Source of the DNA: JACQFK01 sp964619955
GTDB taxonomy: Bacteria; Planctomycetota; MHYJ01; JACPRB01
Assembly: GCA_964619955.1 (NCBI GenBank)
Contig: CAZUJF010000020.1
Coordinates: forward strand, 1 to 64,000
Direction: 5' to 3'
Length of the DNA: 64,000 nucleotides
Under the pieces are notes generated by a model. The model saw only the letters and a list, made by a program, of their open reading frames with translations, made no database searches and was not told the DNA's origin. Shown in pieces: positions 19,239-26,684 of this stretch (the stretch's first letter is position 1; each line of letters starts with the position of its first letter). Position numbers and translations under genes: made by a program.

Positions 19239-20334
19239 CCGCGTGGCCCTCGCGGTCGTCCGGGCGCTGGGACGCTCGGGGGCCCGGGTGTCCGTGGTCG
19301 AACAGGAGCGCTTCGCCGGGCGCCCGCCGGCCGCGTTCCGGTCGCGCTTCGCCGTGCGTTCCGACGTGCTTCCCACGCTCGACGCCTCCGGGGCCTTTCT
19401 CGAGGCGCTGGCGGAACGGTCGCGCGAAGCCGACCTCCTGATGCCGGTCTCCAGCAACGTGCTGATCGCCTGCGCGGAGGCGCGGGACCGTTTCGCCTGT
19501 CCGGTCGCGGCGCCGTCCCTCGCGCACATCCGCCGGGCGAACGACAAGTCCCGCGCGCTGGCGGCCGCGCGAAAGGCGGGGGTGCCGATTCCTCCGACCT
19601 GGACCCCGGAATCCCCTGAAGAGCTGGAGGAACTGCGGCCGTCGCTGCGCCTGCCCGCCGTCGTGAAACTGCGCGACGACGAGGGGACGGTGCTGGATCC
19701 CGGGCAGCGCTACCGCATCGTCCGGACGGAGGGGGAACTGCGCGCGGCCTGGACGGCGCTGCACCGGCTCCGGCCCTTCCCGCTGGTGCAGGAGCGCGTC
19801 GAGGGCCCGGGCTTCGGCGTGGGGGTGCTCGCGGACTCGGGGCGCGTGCTGGCGGCGGTCGCGCATCGCCGTCTGCGCGAATATCCGATCAGCGGCGGGC
19901 CGAGTTCCGCGGCGGTGACGGTGCGGGATCCGCGGCTGCTGGGCTATGCGGAGGCCGTGATCCGGGAGCTGGACTGGACCGGCGTCGCGATGGTGGAGTT
20001 CAAACGCGACACGGACTACCGGCTGATGGAGGTGAATCCGCGCTTCTGGGGAACGCTGCCGCTGGCGACGGCGGCCGGCGTGAACTTTCCGGACCTCCTC
20101 TGCCGGCTGAGCCTGGGGCGGCCCGTGGAGGCGGCGGACTACCGCGAGGGCGTCAAGCTGCGCTTTCTGGGACTGGAGGCGGCGGCGGCCCTGCAGTCCG
20201 CGCGGGCGGGGCGCTGGGATCTCTGGCCCGGCTTCCTGTCGGATTGTCTCGACCCCTCCGTGCGCGACGGCGTCCTGGACTGGGGCGACCTGGAGGCTTC
20301 GCTGGCCTACTTTGCCGCGAGGCTGCCCTCATGA
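19210..20334 (+). CDS. ATP-grasp carboxylate-amine ligase-like protein
   Basis: The 374-residue protein has three parts. The pre-ATP-grasp Rossmann domain starts RVLVTDGANRVALAVVRALG. A central block is ANDKSRALAAARKAGVPIPPTW. The catalytic part contains PAVVKLRDDEG (ATP-binding Lys), LVQERVEGPGFGVGV and WTGVAMVEFKRDTDYRLMEVNPRFWG; MEVNPRFWG is the typical Mg-binding Glu/Asn motif. Such enzymes couple a carboxylate to an amine through an acyl phosphate. Inside a glycan operon it may attach an amino acid or amine to a uronic acid or make an amide precursor; that role is inference. Confidence 0.8.
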   Translation: MRVLVTDGANRVALAVVRALGRSGARVSVVEQERFAGRPPAAFRSRFAVRSDVLPTLDASGAFLEALAERSREADLLMPVSSNVLIACAEARDRFACPVAAPSLAHIRRANDKSRALAAARKAGVPIPPTWTPESPEELEELRPSLRLPAVVKLRDDEGTVLDPGQRYRIVRTEGELRAAWTALHRLRPFPLVQERVEGPGFGVGVLADSGRVLAAVAHRRLREYPISGGPSSAAVTVRDPRLLGYAEAVIRELDWTGVAMVEFKRDTDYRLMEVNPRFWGTLPLATAAGVNFPDLLCRLSLGRPVEAADYREGVKLRFLGLEAAAALQSARAGRWDLWPGFLSDCLDPSVRDGVLDWGDLEASLAYFAARLPS

Positions 20335-21464
20335 GGCTTCGAGTCCTCCAGGTCCTCACGCGCTGCGTCCGCGGCGGCGCCCGGGTCGTCGTGGAGCAGC
20401 TGCTCCGGGGCCTGCCGCCCGACGAATTCGAGCAGGCGCTCGTGTGCGGCCCCGAGGAGGCGCCCGCGGGCGCGCTGGTCGTTCCCGAGCTGACGCGGGA
20501 CATCCGGCCCTGGGCGGATGCGGCGGCCACGCTGAAGCTCGCGGCTCTTTTTGCGCGCCGCCGCCCCGATCTCGTCCATGCGCACACGTACAAGGCGGGC
20601 ATCCTCGCCAGCGTGGCGGGGCGGCTCGCCGGGGTGCCGGCGATCGTCTTCACCCCGCACGGACACATCTTCGCCGGGGGCGCCCGCATCCCCGGGGTGC
20701 CGGCCGGGGGCGCGAAGCTGGAACTGCTCCGCTGGATCACGCGCGCGGGCCAGGCCTGCGCGCATCGCATCACGGCGCTGTCGGCGACGGATCTGCAGCA
20801 GCAGCTCGAGCTCGGGCTTGCGCCGGCGGAGAAGTATTCGGTGATCCCCAACGGCATCGACGTGGCGCGCTACCAGGCGGCGCCCCGCGCGCGGCTTTTC
20901 GAGGGCGCCCCGGTGCTGGGCTGCGTGGGCCGCTTCACCCCGGAGAAGGGGCACGCCGTGCTGATCGAGGCGTTCGCCCGCTTCCGCGCGGCGCATCCGC
21001 AGGCGCGTCTCGTGCTGGTCGGATTCGGCCCGCTGGAGCAGGAGCTTCGGGAGCGGGCGCGCGGGCTGGGGTCCTCGGCGGTCTTCACGGGCGAACGCGA
21101 CAGCGCGGAGCTGCTGGGGGCGTTCGACCTCTACGTGCAGCCCTCGCTGTACGAAAGCCAGGGCCTGGCGATCCTCGAGGCCCAGGCGGCGGGCATCCCC
21201 GTCGTCGCGACGGAAGCCGGCGGTGTGCGCGACGTCGTGAAGCAGGGGGAGACCGGCCTGCTCGCGGTTCCCGGGGACGCCGGCGCGCTCGCCCGGGCCC
21301 TGCTCGAGATGGCGGCGGATCCCGCGCGCGCCGGGAGGATGGCGGCCGCGGCCCGGGCGTCCGTATCGGCGCGGCATTCGCTCGCGGCGATGCTCGGCGC
21401 CTATGCCCGCCTGTACAAGGGTTGCCGGGAGGGCTATAATCCCGCGCCGTGTACGACTACCTGA
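20331..21464 (+). CDS. Glycosyltransferase, GT4 family
   Basis: The 377-residue GT-B enzyme starts MRLRVLQVLTRCVRGGA and contains VHAHTYKAGILASVAGRLAG and FTPHGHIF, a WcaL/PelF-like N-terminus. VIPNGIDVARYQ and VGRFTPEKGHAVLIEAF mark the domain junction. The donor site is SLYESQGLAILEAQAAGIPVV with E-x7-E. It is the last gene of the glycan run. It overlaps the ATP-grasp stop by 4 bases, and its own 3' end covers the ruvA -10 box and the first 16 bases of ruvA. Confidence 0.87.
   Translation: MRLRVLQVLTRCVRGGARVVVEQLLRGLPPDEFEQALVCGPEEAPAGALVVPELTRDIRPWADAAATLKLAALFARRRPDLVHAHTYKAGILASVAGRLAGVPAIVFTPHGHIFAGGARIPGVPAGGAKLELLRWITRAGQACAHRITALSATDLQQQLELGLAPAEKYSVIPNGIDVARYQAAPRARLFEGAPVLGCVGRFTPEKGHAVLIEAFARFRAAHPQARLVLVGFGPLEQELRERARGLGSSAVFTGERDSAELLGAFDLYVQPSLYESQGLAILEAQAAGIPVVATEAGGVRDVVKQGETGLLAVPGDAGALARALLEMAADPARAGRMAAAARASVSARHSLAAMLGAYARLYKGCREGYNPAPCTTT
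21435..21440 (+). promoter_or_regulatory. -10 box TATAAT of ruvA, inside the upstream gene
   Basis: A perfect TATAAT lies within the 3' end of the glycosyltransferase gene, 8 bases before the GTG of ruvA. It would give ruvA a leaderless transcript of its own despite the overlap. Confidence 0.55.
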
Positions 21465-22024
21465 GCGGTCGCCTCGCGGCGAAGACACCGACGCACGCGG
21501 TGGTCGACGTCAACGGCGTCGGGTACCGCATCGACATCCCCCTCTCCACCTACGAGAAGCTGCCCCGCGAGGGCAACGTCAAGCTGCACGTCTGGCTGCG
21601 GGTCAGCGACGACGATCTCCGGCTCTTCGGGTTCGCCACGGAGCGCGAACGCGAGCTGTTCCTCCGGCTGGTGGACGGCGTCCAGCAGCTGGGCCCCGTG
21701 AAGGCGCTGCAGATCCTGTCGAGCACCACGATCGAGCAGCTGACGAAGGCCATCGAGGCGGGCGACGTCGCCACCCTCCGGGCGATCAAGGGCGTGGGGG
21801 AGAAGCTCGCGAACCGGCTGGTCGTCGAACTGCGGGGAAAACTCCCCGCGGCCGCCGGAAAGGAGCCCGAGGACGCGTCCATTACACGGGACGCGGTGGC
21901 GGCGCTCCAGACGCTCGGCTACGACCGGAAACAGGCCGAAGACGCGGTGCGCCGGACCCTGAAGGATCTCAAGGGCGCGCTCCCCGTGGAAGAAGTCATC
22001 AGGAGGAGTCTCGGGCATGTGTAA
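21449..22024 (+). CDS. ruvA: Holliday junction branch migration protein RuvA
   Basis: The 191-residue DNA-binding subunit of the RuvAB complex starts MYDYLSGRLAAKTPTHAVVD (OB fold). Helix-hairpin-helix motifs follow (LVDGVQQLGPVKALQILS; LRAIKGVGEKLANRLVVEL). The C-terminal RuvB-binding domain comes after a short linker (DAVAALQTLGYDRKQAEDAVR). GTG is the start and the length is typical. ruvB is not next to it; instead a TPR lipoprotein overlaps its last 8 bases. A TATAAT sits 8 bases upstream. Confidence 0.95.
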   Translation: MYDYLSGRLAAKTPTHAVVDVNGVGYRIDIPLSTYEKLPREGNVKLHVWLRVSDDDLRLFGFATERERELFLRLVDGVQQLGPVKALQILSSTTIEQLTKAIEAGDVATLRAIKGVGEKLANRLVVELRGKLPAAAGKEPEDASITRDAVAALQTLGYDRKQAEDAVRRTLKDLKGALPVEEVIRRSLGHV

Positions 22025-23219
22025 GGCCTTGTTCTGTCTCGCGGTCGCGCTTTTCGCCGCCGGCTGCCACAGCGGTCACGACGAGGCTGCCGCGGCGAAT
22101 TCCTTCGAGCTGGCGGAGCTCAACTACGAGCATCGCAAATACGACCAGGCCAAGATCATGTACCTCCGGACCCTGGAAGCCTGCCCCGATCACGCGCAGG
22201 CCAAGGTCGGGCTGGGCCACGCGTGCCGGGAGTACGGGAATCTGCTGTACCGCACCGCCGCGGACCTGGTCGCGCAGAACCGCTCGAACGAGGCGCAGAA
22301 GACCTTCGCCGACGCCAACGAGAACCACATGCTCGCCTTCATGACGTTCAAGGGCCTTCAGGACGCGGACGACGAGACGGCCGCCCAGGCGCGCTACGGC
22401 GTGGGGCTGCTGCATTACCAGCGGGCCACGTCCTCCACGAACTTCCCGTTCCCGCAGGACGACCGCCTGAACCGGCAGCAGGAGCGGGACAAGGCGATCG
22501 CCGAGCTGAAATGGGTCGTGGACAACGTCCCGGGTATCTTCGTGGCGCACCGCTATCTGGGACTGGCCTATTTCGCGGCCGGGAGTTTCGCGGAGGGCCG
22601 CGTCCACCTGAAGACCTATCACGACAAGCAGCAGATGGTCTACGAGCAGGTGGCCCGGAGCCCGGGCTCGAGCGACCAGGAAAAGAAGAAGAAGGACGGC
22701 CGGCTGCGCATGGTCGAGCGCGAGATCCAGGACGTCCGGGAGATCCTCGGCGAGTATTTCATGAGCCTGCAGCGGCAGCGCGACAAGCTGGAGCTGAAGA
22801 AGGACCGCACGCCCGAGGAGCTCCAGACGCTGGCCCGGCTGGCGCGCGAATCGCTCGAGATGGAGAACTACCTCAAGAGCTTCAAGCTGGTGTCGATGGG
22901 CGAGGCGGAGCTGGAGCTCCGTCAGCGCTGCCAGAACTTTCTCGACGTCTTCAACAAGGGCCTGGTCCTGGAGATCCTGAGCTTCATGGCCTATTCGCCC
23001 GGCGAGGAGGCGCAGTTCCGCCGCGCGATCGAGGAACGCCTGGCCAAAGGGATCAAATACCGCAAGGTCCAGTACCGCACCCTCGTGATCGAGGGCTTGA
23101 ACGCGACGGTGGGGATCACCTGCGACCAGGTCACGGAGAAGGGGACGCGCTCCGGGGTGGAGTTCAGCCTGCGCTGGCGCACGCTGGGCGGGCAGTGGAA
23201 GGTGGCGGAAGTCCCTTGA
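22017..23219 (+). CDS. TPR-containing lipoprotein of unknown function
   Basis: The 400-residue protein starts MCKALFCLAVALFAAGCHSG, a lipoprotein signal with lipobox FAAGC (lipid-modified Cys near residue 17). TPR-like helical pairs occur near residues 28-70 (ELAELNYEHRKYDQAKIMYL) and 170-200. A charged coiled-coil stretch rich in Lys and Glu spans residues about 215-300. A beta-rich C-terminal segment ends LRWRTLGGQWKVAEVP. It probably sits in the outer membrane or periplasm as a scaffold. The start overlaps ruvA by 8 bases. Its TGA stop is the first triplet of a palindromic element. Confidence 0.65.
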   Translation: MCKALFCLAVALFAAGCHSGHDEAAAANSFELAELNYEHRKYDQAKIMYLRTLEACPDHAQAKVGLGHACREYGNLLYRTAADLVAQNRSNEAQKTFADANENHMLAFMTFKGLQDADDETAAQARYGVGLLHYQRATSSTNFPFPQDDRLNRQQERDKAIAELKWVVDNVPGIFVAHRYLGLAYFAAGSFAEGRVHLKTYHDKQQMVYEQVARSPGSSDQEKKKKDGRLRMVEREIQDVREILGEYFMSLQRQRDKLELKKDRTPEELQTLARLARESLEMENYLKSFKLVSMGEAELELRQRCQNFLDVFNKGLVLEILSFMAYSPGEEAQFRRAIEERLAKGIKYRKVQYRTLVIEGLNATVGITCDQVTEKGTRSGVEFSLRWRTLGGQWKVAEVP

Positions 23220-23293
23220 TGGTGAGCCGGCTTTGATTCGCCGGAGTGCCCCGATCTGGAGCACTCCGGCGAATCAAGCGGGTCGAACCATTA
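23217..23293. repeat. Dispersed palindromic element, copy A
   Basis: Left end TGATGGTGAGCC, right end GTCGAACCATTA. The interior is a perfect 17-bp hairpin (TTGATTCGCCGGAGTGC and its complement) around an 11-base loop. The left end contains the stop codon of the plus-strand lipoprotein and the right end contains the TAA stop of the minus-strand amidase, so the element fills the whole gap between two convergent genes. It could act as a bidirectional terminator. Confidence 0.8.
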
Positions 23294-23911
23294 ACGGGCC
23301 TGGCGGGCCAGGGGCTGTCCGAGGCGGGCGCCCAGGGCGGCGCGGATCTCCTCGACGGGAAGGCCGCGTCCGGGGCAGATCGTCTCGGGGTCGACCTCGC
23401 GGTGCGAGCGGACCCGCTCCGGCGCGATCTTGCCGGCCTTGCAGAGCTGTTCCAGGAGATCCAGGAGGGCGCCCATCTGCTTGCGGGTGGGGGGGCCGGT
23501 CTGCAGGTCCCCCACCAGGCAGATGCCGATGGATTCCAGGTTCGCCGCCTGGTTCTTCGTGTGCGGCCCCGCGATCTGGTCCTTCCAGCGGTAGCCCGCC
23601 TCGACGACGCCGTCGCCCGTGCCGGACCCGTTCCCGACGATGAAGTGGTAGGCCAGTCCGCCCAGGCGGGAGCGGTGGTTGCGCTCGAACGCCGCGCCGC
23701 TGCCGCCGTGGGTGGCGCTGTGGTGGATCACGATCGACGTGAAGGCCGGGTTCCGGAGCGGGTGTTCGTCGAGGAGTTCCGCCAGCGCGCCGGCGGGGGC
23801 CGCGGCGGCGACGGGGGCGTCCTCCCCGGAGGGGGAGCCGCAGAACACGTAGGCGGTGAACGAGGTGAGGCCCAGGGTCACCGAGAGCAGGAGCAGATCC
23901 AGCGGTTTCAT
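23291..23911 (-). CDS. N-acetylmuramoyl-L-alanine amidase / PGRP-type zinc amidase
   Basis: The 206-residue protein has an N-terminal membrane or signal segment (LLLLSVTLGLTSFTAYVFC) and an amidase_2/PGRP domain from about residue 55. Likely zinc ligands are His63 or His64 in IVIHHSAT, His170 in RSHREVDPETICPG, and Cys179; AYHFIVG contributes the catalytic Tyr region. It would cleave the lactyl-Ala bond of peptidoglycan in the periplasm. Its TAA stop lies in the end of palindromic element copy A. Confidence 0.82.
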   Translation of the reverse strand: MKPLDLLLLSVTLGLTSFTAYVFCGSPSGEDAPVAAAAPAGALAELLDEHPLRNPAFTSIVIHHSATHGGSGAAFERNHRSRLGGLAYHFIVGNGSGTGDGVVEAGYRWKDQIAGPHTKNQAANLESIGICLVGDLQTGPPTRKQMGALLDLLEQLCKAGKIAPERVRSHREVDPETICPGRGLPVEEIRAALGARLGQPLARQAR

Positions 23912-23940
23912 GGCGCGTCCCGTAGCAATGCCGTAAGGAT

Positions 23941-24954
23941 CTATCGGCCGGACGCGCGTTGCGCTTGAATCCAGCGGCCCGCCCGTTCGGCGGCGCGTTC
24001 CAGGGCGGCGGCCGTGTGCGCTCCCGTCTCGAACGCGGGACGCTTCAAGGTGCAGCGGCCGCAGACGAGGACGACCGGGGCGGGGGAGAGCTTCAGGACC
24101 GTCCCCACCACCTTGCCGCCCAGCGACGTCTCGTCCACGCAGCCCTCGCCGGTCACCACGTAATCGCAGGGCTTCGGGAACCCGGCCTCCCGGAGGATGA
24201 CTTCGGCCCCCGGAACGAGGCGCGCTCCGAAGGCCGCCAGGCCCGCGGAAAGGCCGCCGGAGGCCCCTCCGTGGCGGAGCCGGCGGACATCCCTCCCGGT
24301 GCGGCGCCGGAGCTCCCGGGCCAATTGGGTGAGGCGTTGTTCGAGGATCCGCACCTGGGCGGGGGTCGCGCCCTTTTGCGGACCGAAGACCGCGGCGGCG
24401 CCCCTGGGCCCGAGCAGGGGATTCTCCACGTCGCAGAGGACGGTGATGTGCCGGGCCATCTCCGGCGTGACGATTTCCAGCGCGCCGGCCCCGCCGTCCA
24501 CGGTGGCGCTGCCGCCCACGCCGAGCAGGATGCGGCGCGCCCCGCGGGTCCAGGCGTGCGCGATCAGCTCCCCGGTGCCCCGGGTGCTGCTGAGCAGGGG
24601 ATTGCGCTTATGGGGCGGGACGAGGCGGAGTCCGCTCGCGCGGGCCATCTCGATGACGGCGGTTGTTCCGGCGCGCAGGTAATACGCGTCGACGGGATCC
24701 CCGAGGGGGCCGCTGACGCGCACGCGGACCCTGCGCCCCCCGAGGGAGGCGCGCAGGGCGTCCAGCGTGCCGTCGCCGCCGTCGGCCAGCGGGATGAGCG
24801 TCAGCCGGGCCCGGGGCAGCGCGCGGCGCAGTCCCCTGGCGATGAGTCGCGCGGCCTCCTGGGGGAGGAAGGTCTCCTTGAACGCGTTCGGCGCGACGAC
24901 GATGTGGACGGACCCCAAGCCCGGACGCGGCCGGGCTGTCGGGGGGAGCTTCAC
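23941..24954 (-). CDS. Glycerate kinase, GarK/GlxK family
   Basis: The 337-residue kinase phosphorylates D-glycerate. It starts with IVVAPNAFKETFLPQEAA and has PLADGGDGTLDAL near 57, GVGGSATVDGGAGALE near 145, CDVENPLLGPRGAAAVFGPQKGA near 173 and the VTGEGCVDETSLGGK block near 272. The region between GGAGALE and CDVENPLLG is some 20-25 residues shorter than in usual members (about 370-380 residues total). The GTG start is the only one in frame and abuts the left end of palindromic element copy B. No glycolate or tartrate genes lie nearby. Confidence 0.85.
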   Translation of the reverse strand: MKLPPTARPRPGLGSVHIVVAPNAFKETFLPQEAARLIARGLRRALPRARLTLIPLADGGDGTLDALRASLGGRRVRVRVSGPLGDPVDAYYLRAGTTAVIEMARASGLRLVPPHKRNPLLSSTRGTGELIAHAWTRGARRILLGVGGSATVDGGAGALEIVTPEMARHITVLCDVENPLLGPRGAAAVFGPQKGATPAQVRILEQRLTQLARELRRRTGRDVRRLRHGGASGGLSAGLAAFGARLVPGAEVILREAGFPKPCDYVVTGEGCVDETSLGGKVVGTVLKLSPAPVVLVCGRCTLKRPAFETGAHTAAALERAAERAGRWIQAQRASGR

Positions 24955-25055
24955 CTAGGGGTGAGCCAGGGTCGTTTTCAACGGTTGCCGCGGGGAACAT
25001 CCCCGAGCGTCGGTGGACACGTCAACTCGCTGAATCATGGTCGTCGAACCCCTAG
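24955..25055. repeat. Dispersed palindromic element, copy B
   Basis: Ends are CTAGGGGTGAGCC on the left and GTCGAACCCCTAG on the right. The interior has diverged and keeps only small hairpins (CGGGG-AACAT-CCCCG). The right end supplies the TAG stop of the minus-strand gene 25052-26371. The left end abuts the GTG start of the glycerate kinase. Confidence 0.65.
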
Positions 25056-26371
25056 TTGTTTTTGACCCAGTTTTCCCACTCGGTCTTGATCTGGGTCTTG
25101 GTGGCCTCGGTGGGCATGGTGCCCTGGCGGTTGGTCAGCGTGTTGAGGACGGTGACCGCCGCCTTGGCGAGCGCCAGATCCTCGTGCTCGATGAATTTGA
25201 TGAGGTAGGGATACGCGCGGGGCCCCATGTTCTTGACGCGGATGAAGGTCTGGCCCTCCGGGCGCTTGGGGTCGTCGAAGCCGCCGCCCGCGCGGAGCAG
25301 CTTCATGGCGTCGTCCCAGTTCATCTTCTCGGGGTCCTCGCCCGATCCCTTGGGGCTGGTCCGGATCTCCTCGAGATCCTTGGCGTTGCCCGCGCCGATG
25401 GCCACGCGGTTCTGGGGCTTGTCCCACCAGTCGCGCCAGAACGTGAATTCCTGGCCGCGGGCATAGGAGGAGTTGAAGAAGTCCATCTTGACGGGATTCG
25501 CGCCGGATTCGGTCTTGATGCCCTTCACGTTGCAGAATTCCTGCAGGGCCTGGTACGAGCCGCGGGCGACGGATTCCGTGTCGCTCACCATGCCCATGAC
25601 CACGTAGGGCATCCATTTGGCGATGTCCTTGACGATGTCGGCGCTTCGGCCCGCCGCCGCCATGGCCTCGTACTCCTTGGTCAGCGAGGGGTCGGTCGGG
25701 ATGTCGGCGAACCCGCCCTTGGCCTGCTTGCGGGCGCCGGGTTCGAACGTGGTGGGCACGTCGTAGCCGCCGCCGGCCTTCTTCTTGATGGCGGCTCCTC
25801 CGGCTTTCTGGGCCGCCTTGGCGGCGGCCTCCTCGCGCTTGGCCTCCTCCTCGTCGGCGAGGTCGCGTTCCCGGGCCAGTCGCATCGTCTCTTCGTTCTG
25901 CTTCCGGATTTTGGCGTTCTTTTCGGTGGCGCTGATGATCGCGGCTTCCTTGCTTTTCTTCTGGTTGCCGAGCTGAAGCGACAGCAGCACGCCCAGGACC
26001 ACGACCCCCGCGATGCTGAGGCCCGCGATCAGGGGCGTGTTGTTGGATTTCGACCGGATGCGGGTGCCGCCGCGCATCTCGGCGTCGACGGACGAACGCG
26101 ACGGGGCTTTGCTGCCGCCCGGCGAGCGGGCCCCGGCCATCTTCTTGAAGATATCGGTCTGGCGTCCGCCGCCCGCCGTGCGGGTGCGGGTGTCGCCTTT
26201 GGACGCCGCGGGGGCCGCCGTCGCGGCGCCGACCTTGGGGTAGACCCCGGTGGAGCCGGTGGGGACCCGGACGAGGGCGTCGCAGTCCGCGCAGCGCACG
26301 GTGGCGCCGCCGGGGACCGCGGTGACGTCGATCTGGGACTGGCACTTGGGACAACGGATCAGCTTCGCCAT
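25052..26371 (-). CDS. Zinc-ribbon membrane protein with C-terminal HEAT-like region
   Basis: The 439-residue protein starts with a zinc ribbon (CPKC at 8-11 and CADC at 27-30), as in MJ0042-type domains. A low-complexity linker of about 70 residues follows, then one transmembrane helix (residues about 112-133), a charged coiled coil rich in Lys, Glu and Ala, and an alpha-helical C-terminal part. The sequence near YPYLIKFIEHEDLALAKAAVTVLNTL resembles a HEAT repeat. Topology would place the ribbon in the cytoplasm and the helical domain outside. This architecture is common in Planctomycetota; the function is unknown. A TATAAT and a GGAGG precede it. Confidence 0.6.
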   Translation of the reverse strand: MAKLIRCPKCQSQIDVTAVPGGATVRCADCDALVRVPTGSTGVYPKVGAATAAPAASKGDTRTRTAGGGRQTDIFKKMAGARSPGGSKAPSRSSVDAEMRGGTRIRSKSNNTPLIAGLSIAGVVVLGVLLSLQLGNQKKSKEAAIISATEKNAKIRKQNEETMRLARERDLADEEEAKREEAAAKAAQKAGGAAIKKKAGGGYDVPTTFEPGARKQAKGGFADIPTDPSLTKEYEAMAAAGRSADIVKDIAKWMPYVVMGMVSDTESVARGSYQALQEFCNVKGIKTESGANPVKMDFFNSSYARGQEFTFWRDWWDKPQNRVAIGAGNAKDLEEIRTSPKGSGEDPEKMNWDDAMKLLRAGGGFDDPKRPEGQTFIRVKNMGPRAYPYLIKFIEHEDLALAKAAVTVLNTLTNRQGTMPTEATKTQIKTEWENWVKNN

Positions 26372-26684
26372 GGCTATACCCCTCCTGGCTGCCCCTCAGT
26401 GGTGAGAAGGCCAAATTATAGGGGCACCCCATTATGGGCCTCAAGCTAAATAGGAGGCGCCGGCGTTGCGTCGCGGACTCCGGACTCCCCGCCCGGGAGC
26501 GCCCCCTTGCTTCTCCCGGCGGTGAAAGATTATGAATAAAGTGAAAATAATACCCTTCTTCAGGCGTTTTTTGCAGCGGAGGGGGCCGGGACGACCGGCA
26601 GGCGATGAACTTCCTGTTGGCGAGGCACGCGGATGCCGCGTGCCGGGTGGCCCTCCGCCCGGTTTCCAGAGGGGAGATGCGTCG
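26372..26684. other. 313-base divergent intergenic region
   Basis: The left half holds a minus-strand promoter (TATAAT at 26420-26415) and a GGAGGGG ribosome-binding site for the zinc-ribbon gene. The right half contains an A/T-rich patch at 26526-26560, unusual for this GC-rich sequence, which likely carries the plus-strand promoter of the gene at 26685. GGGGAG 8-13 bases before 26685 is its ribosome-binding site. I see no gene or clear hairpin here. Confidence 0.5.
26415..26420 (-). promoter_or_regulatory. -10 box TATAAT of the zinc-ribbon membrane protein
   Basis: A consensus TATAAT on the minus strand lies 43 bases before the ATG. Unlike the leaderless heads elsewhere, this gene has room for a leader and carries a GGAGG ribosome-binding site. 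Confidence 0.5.
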
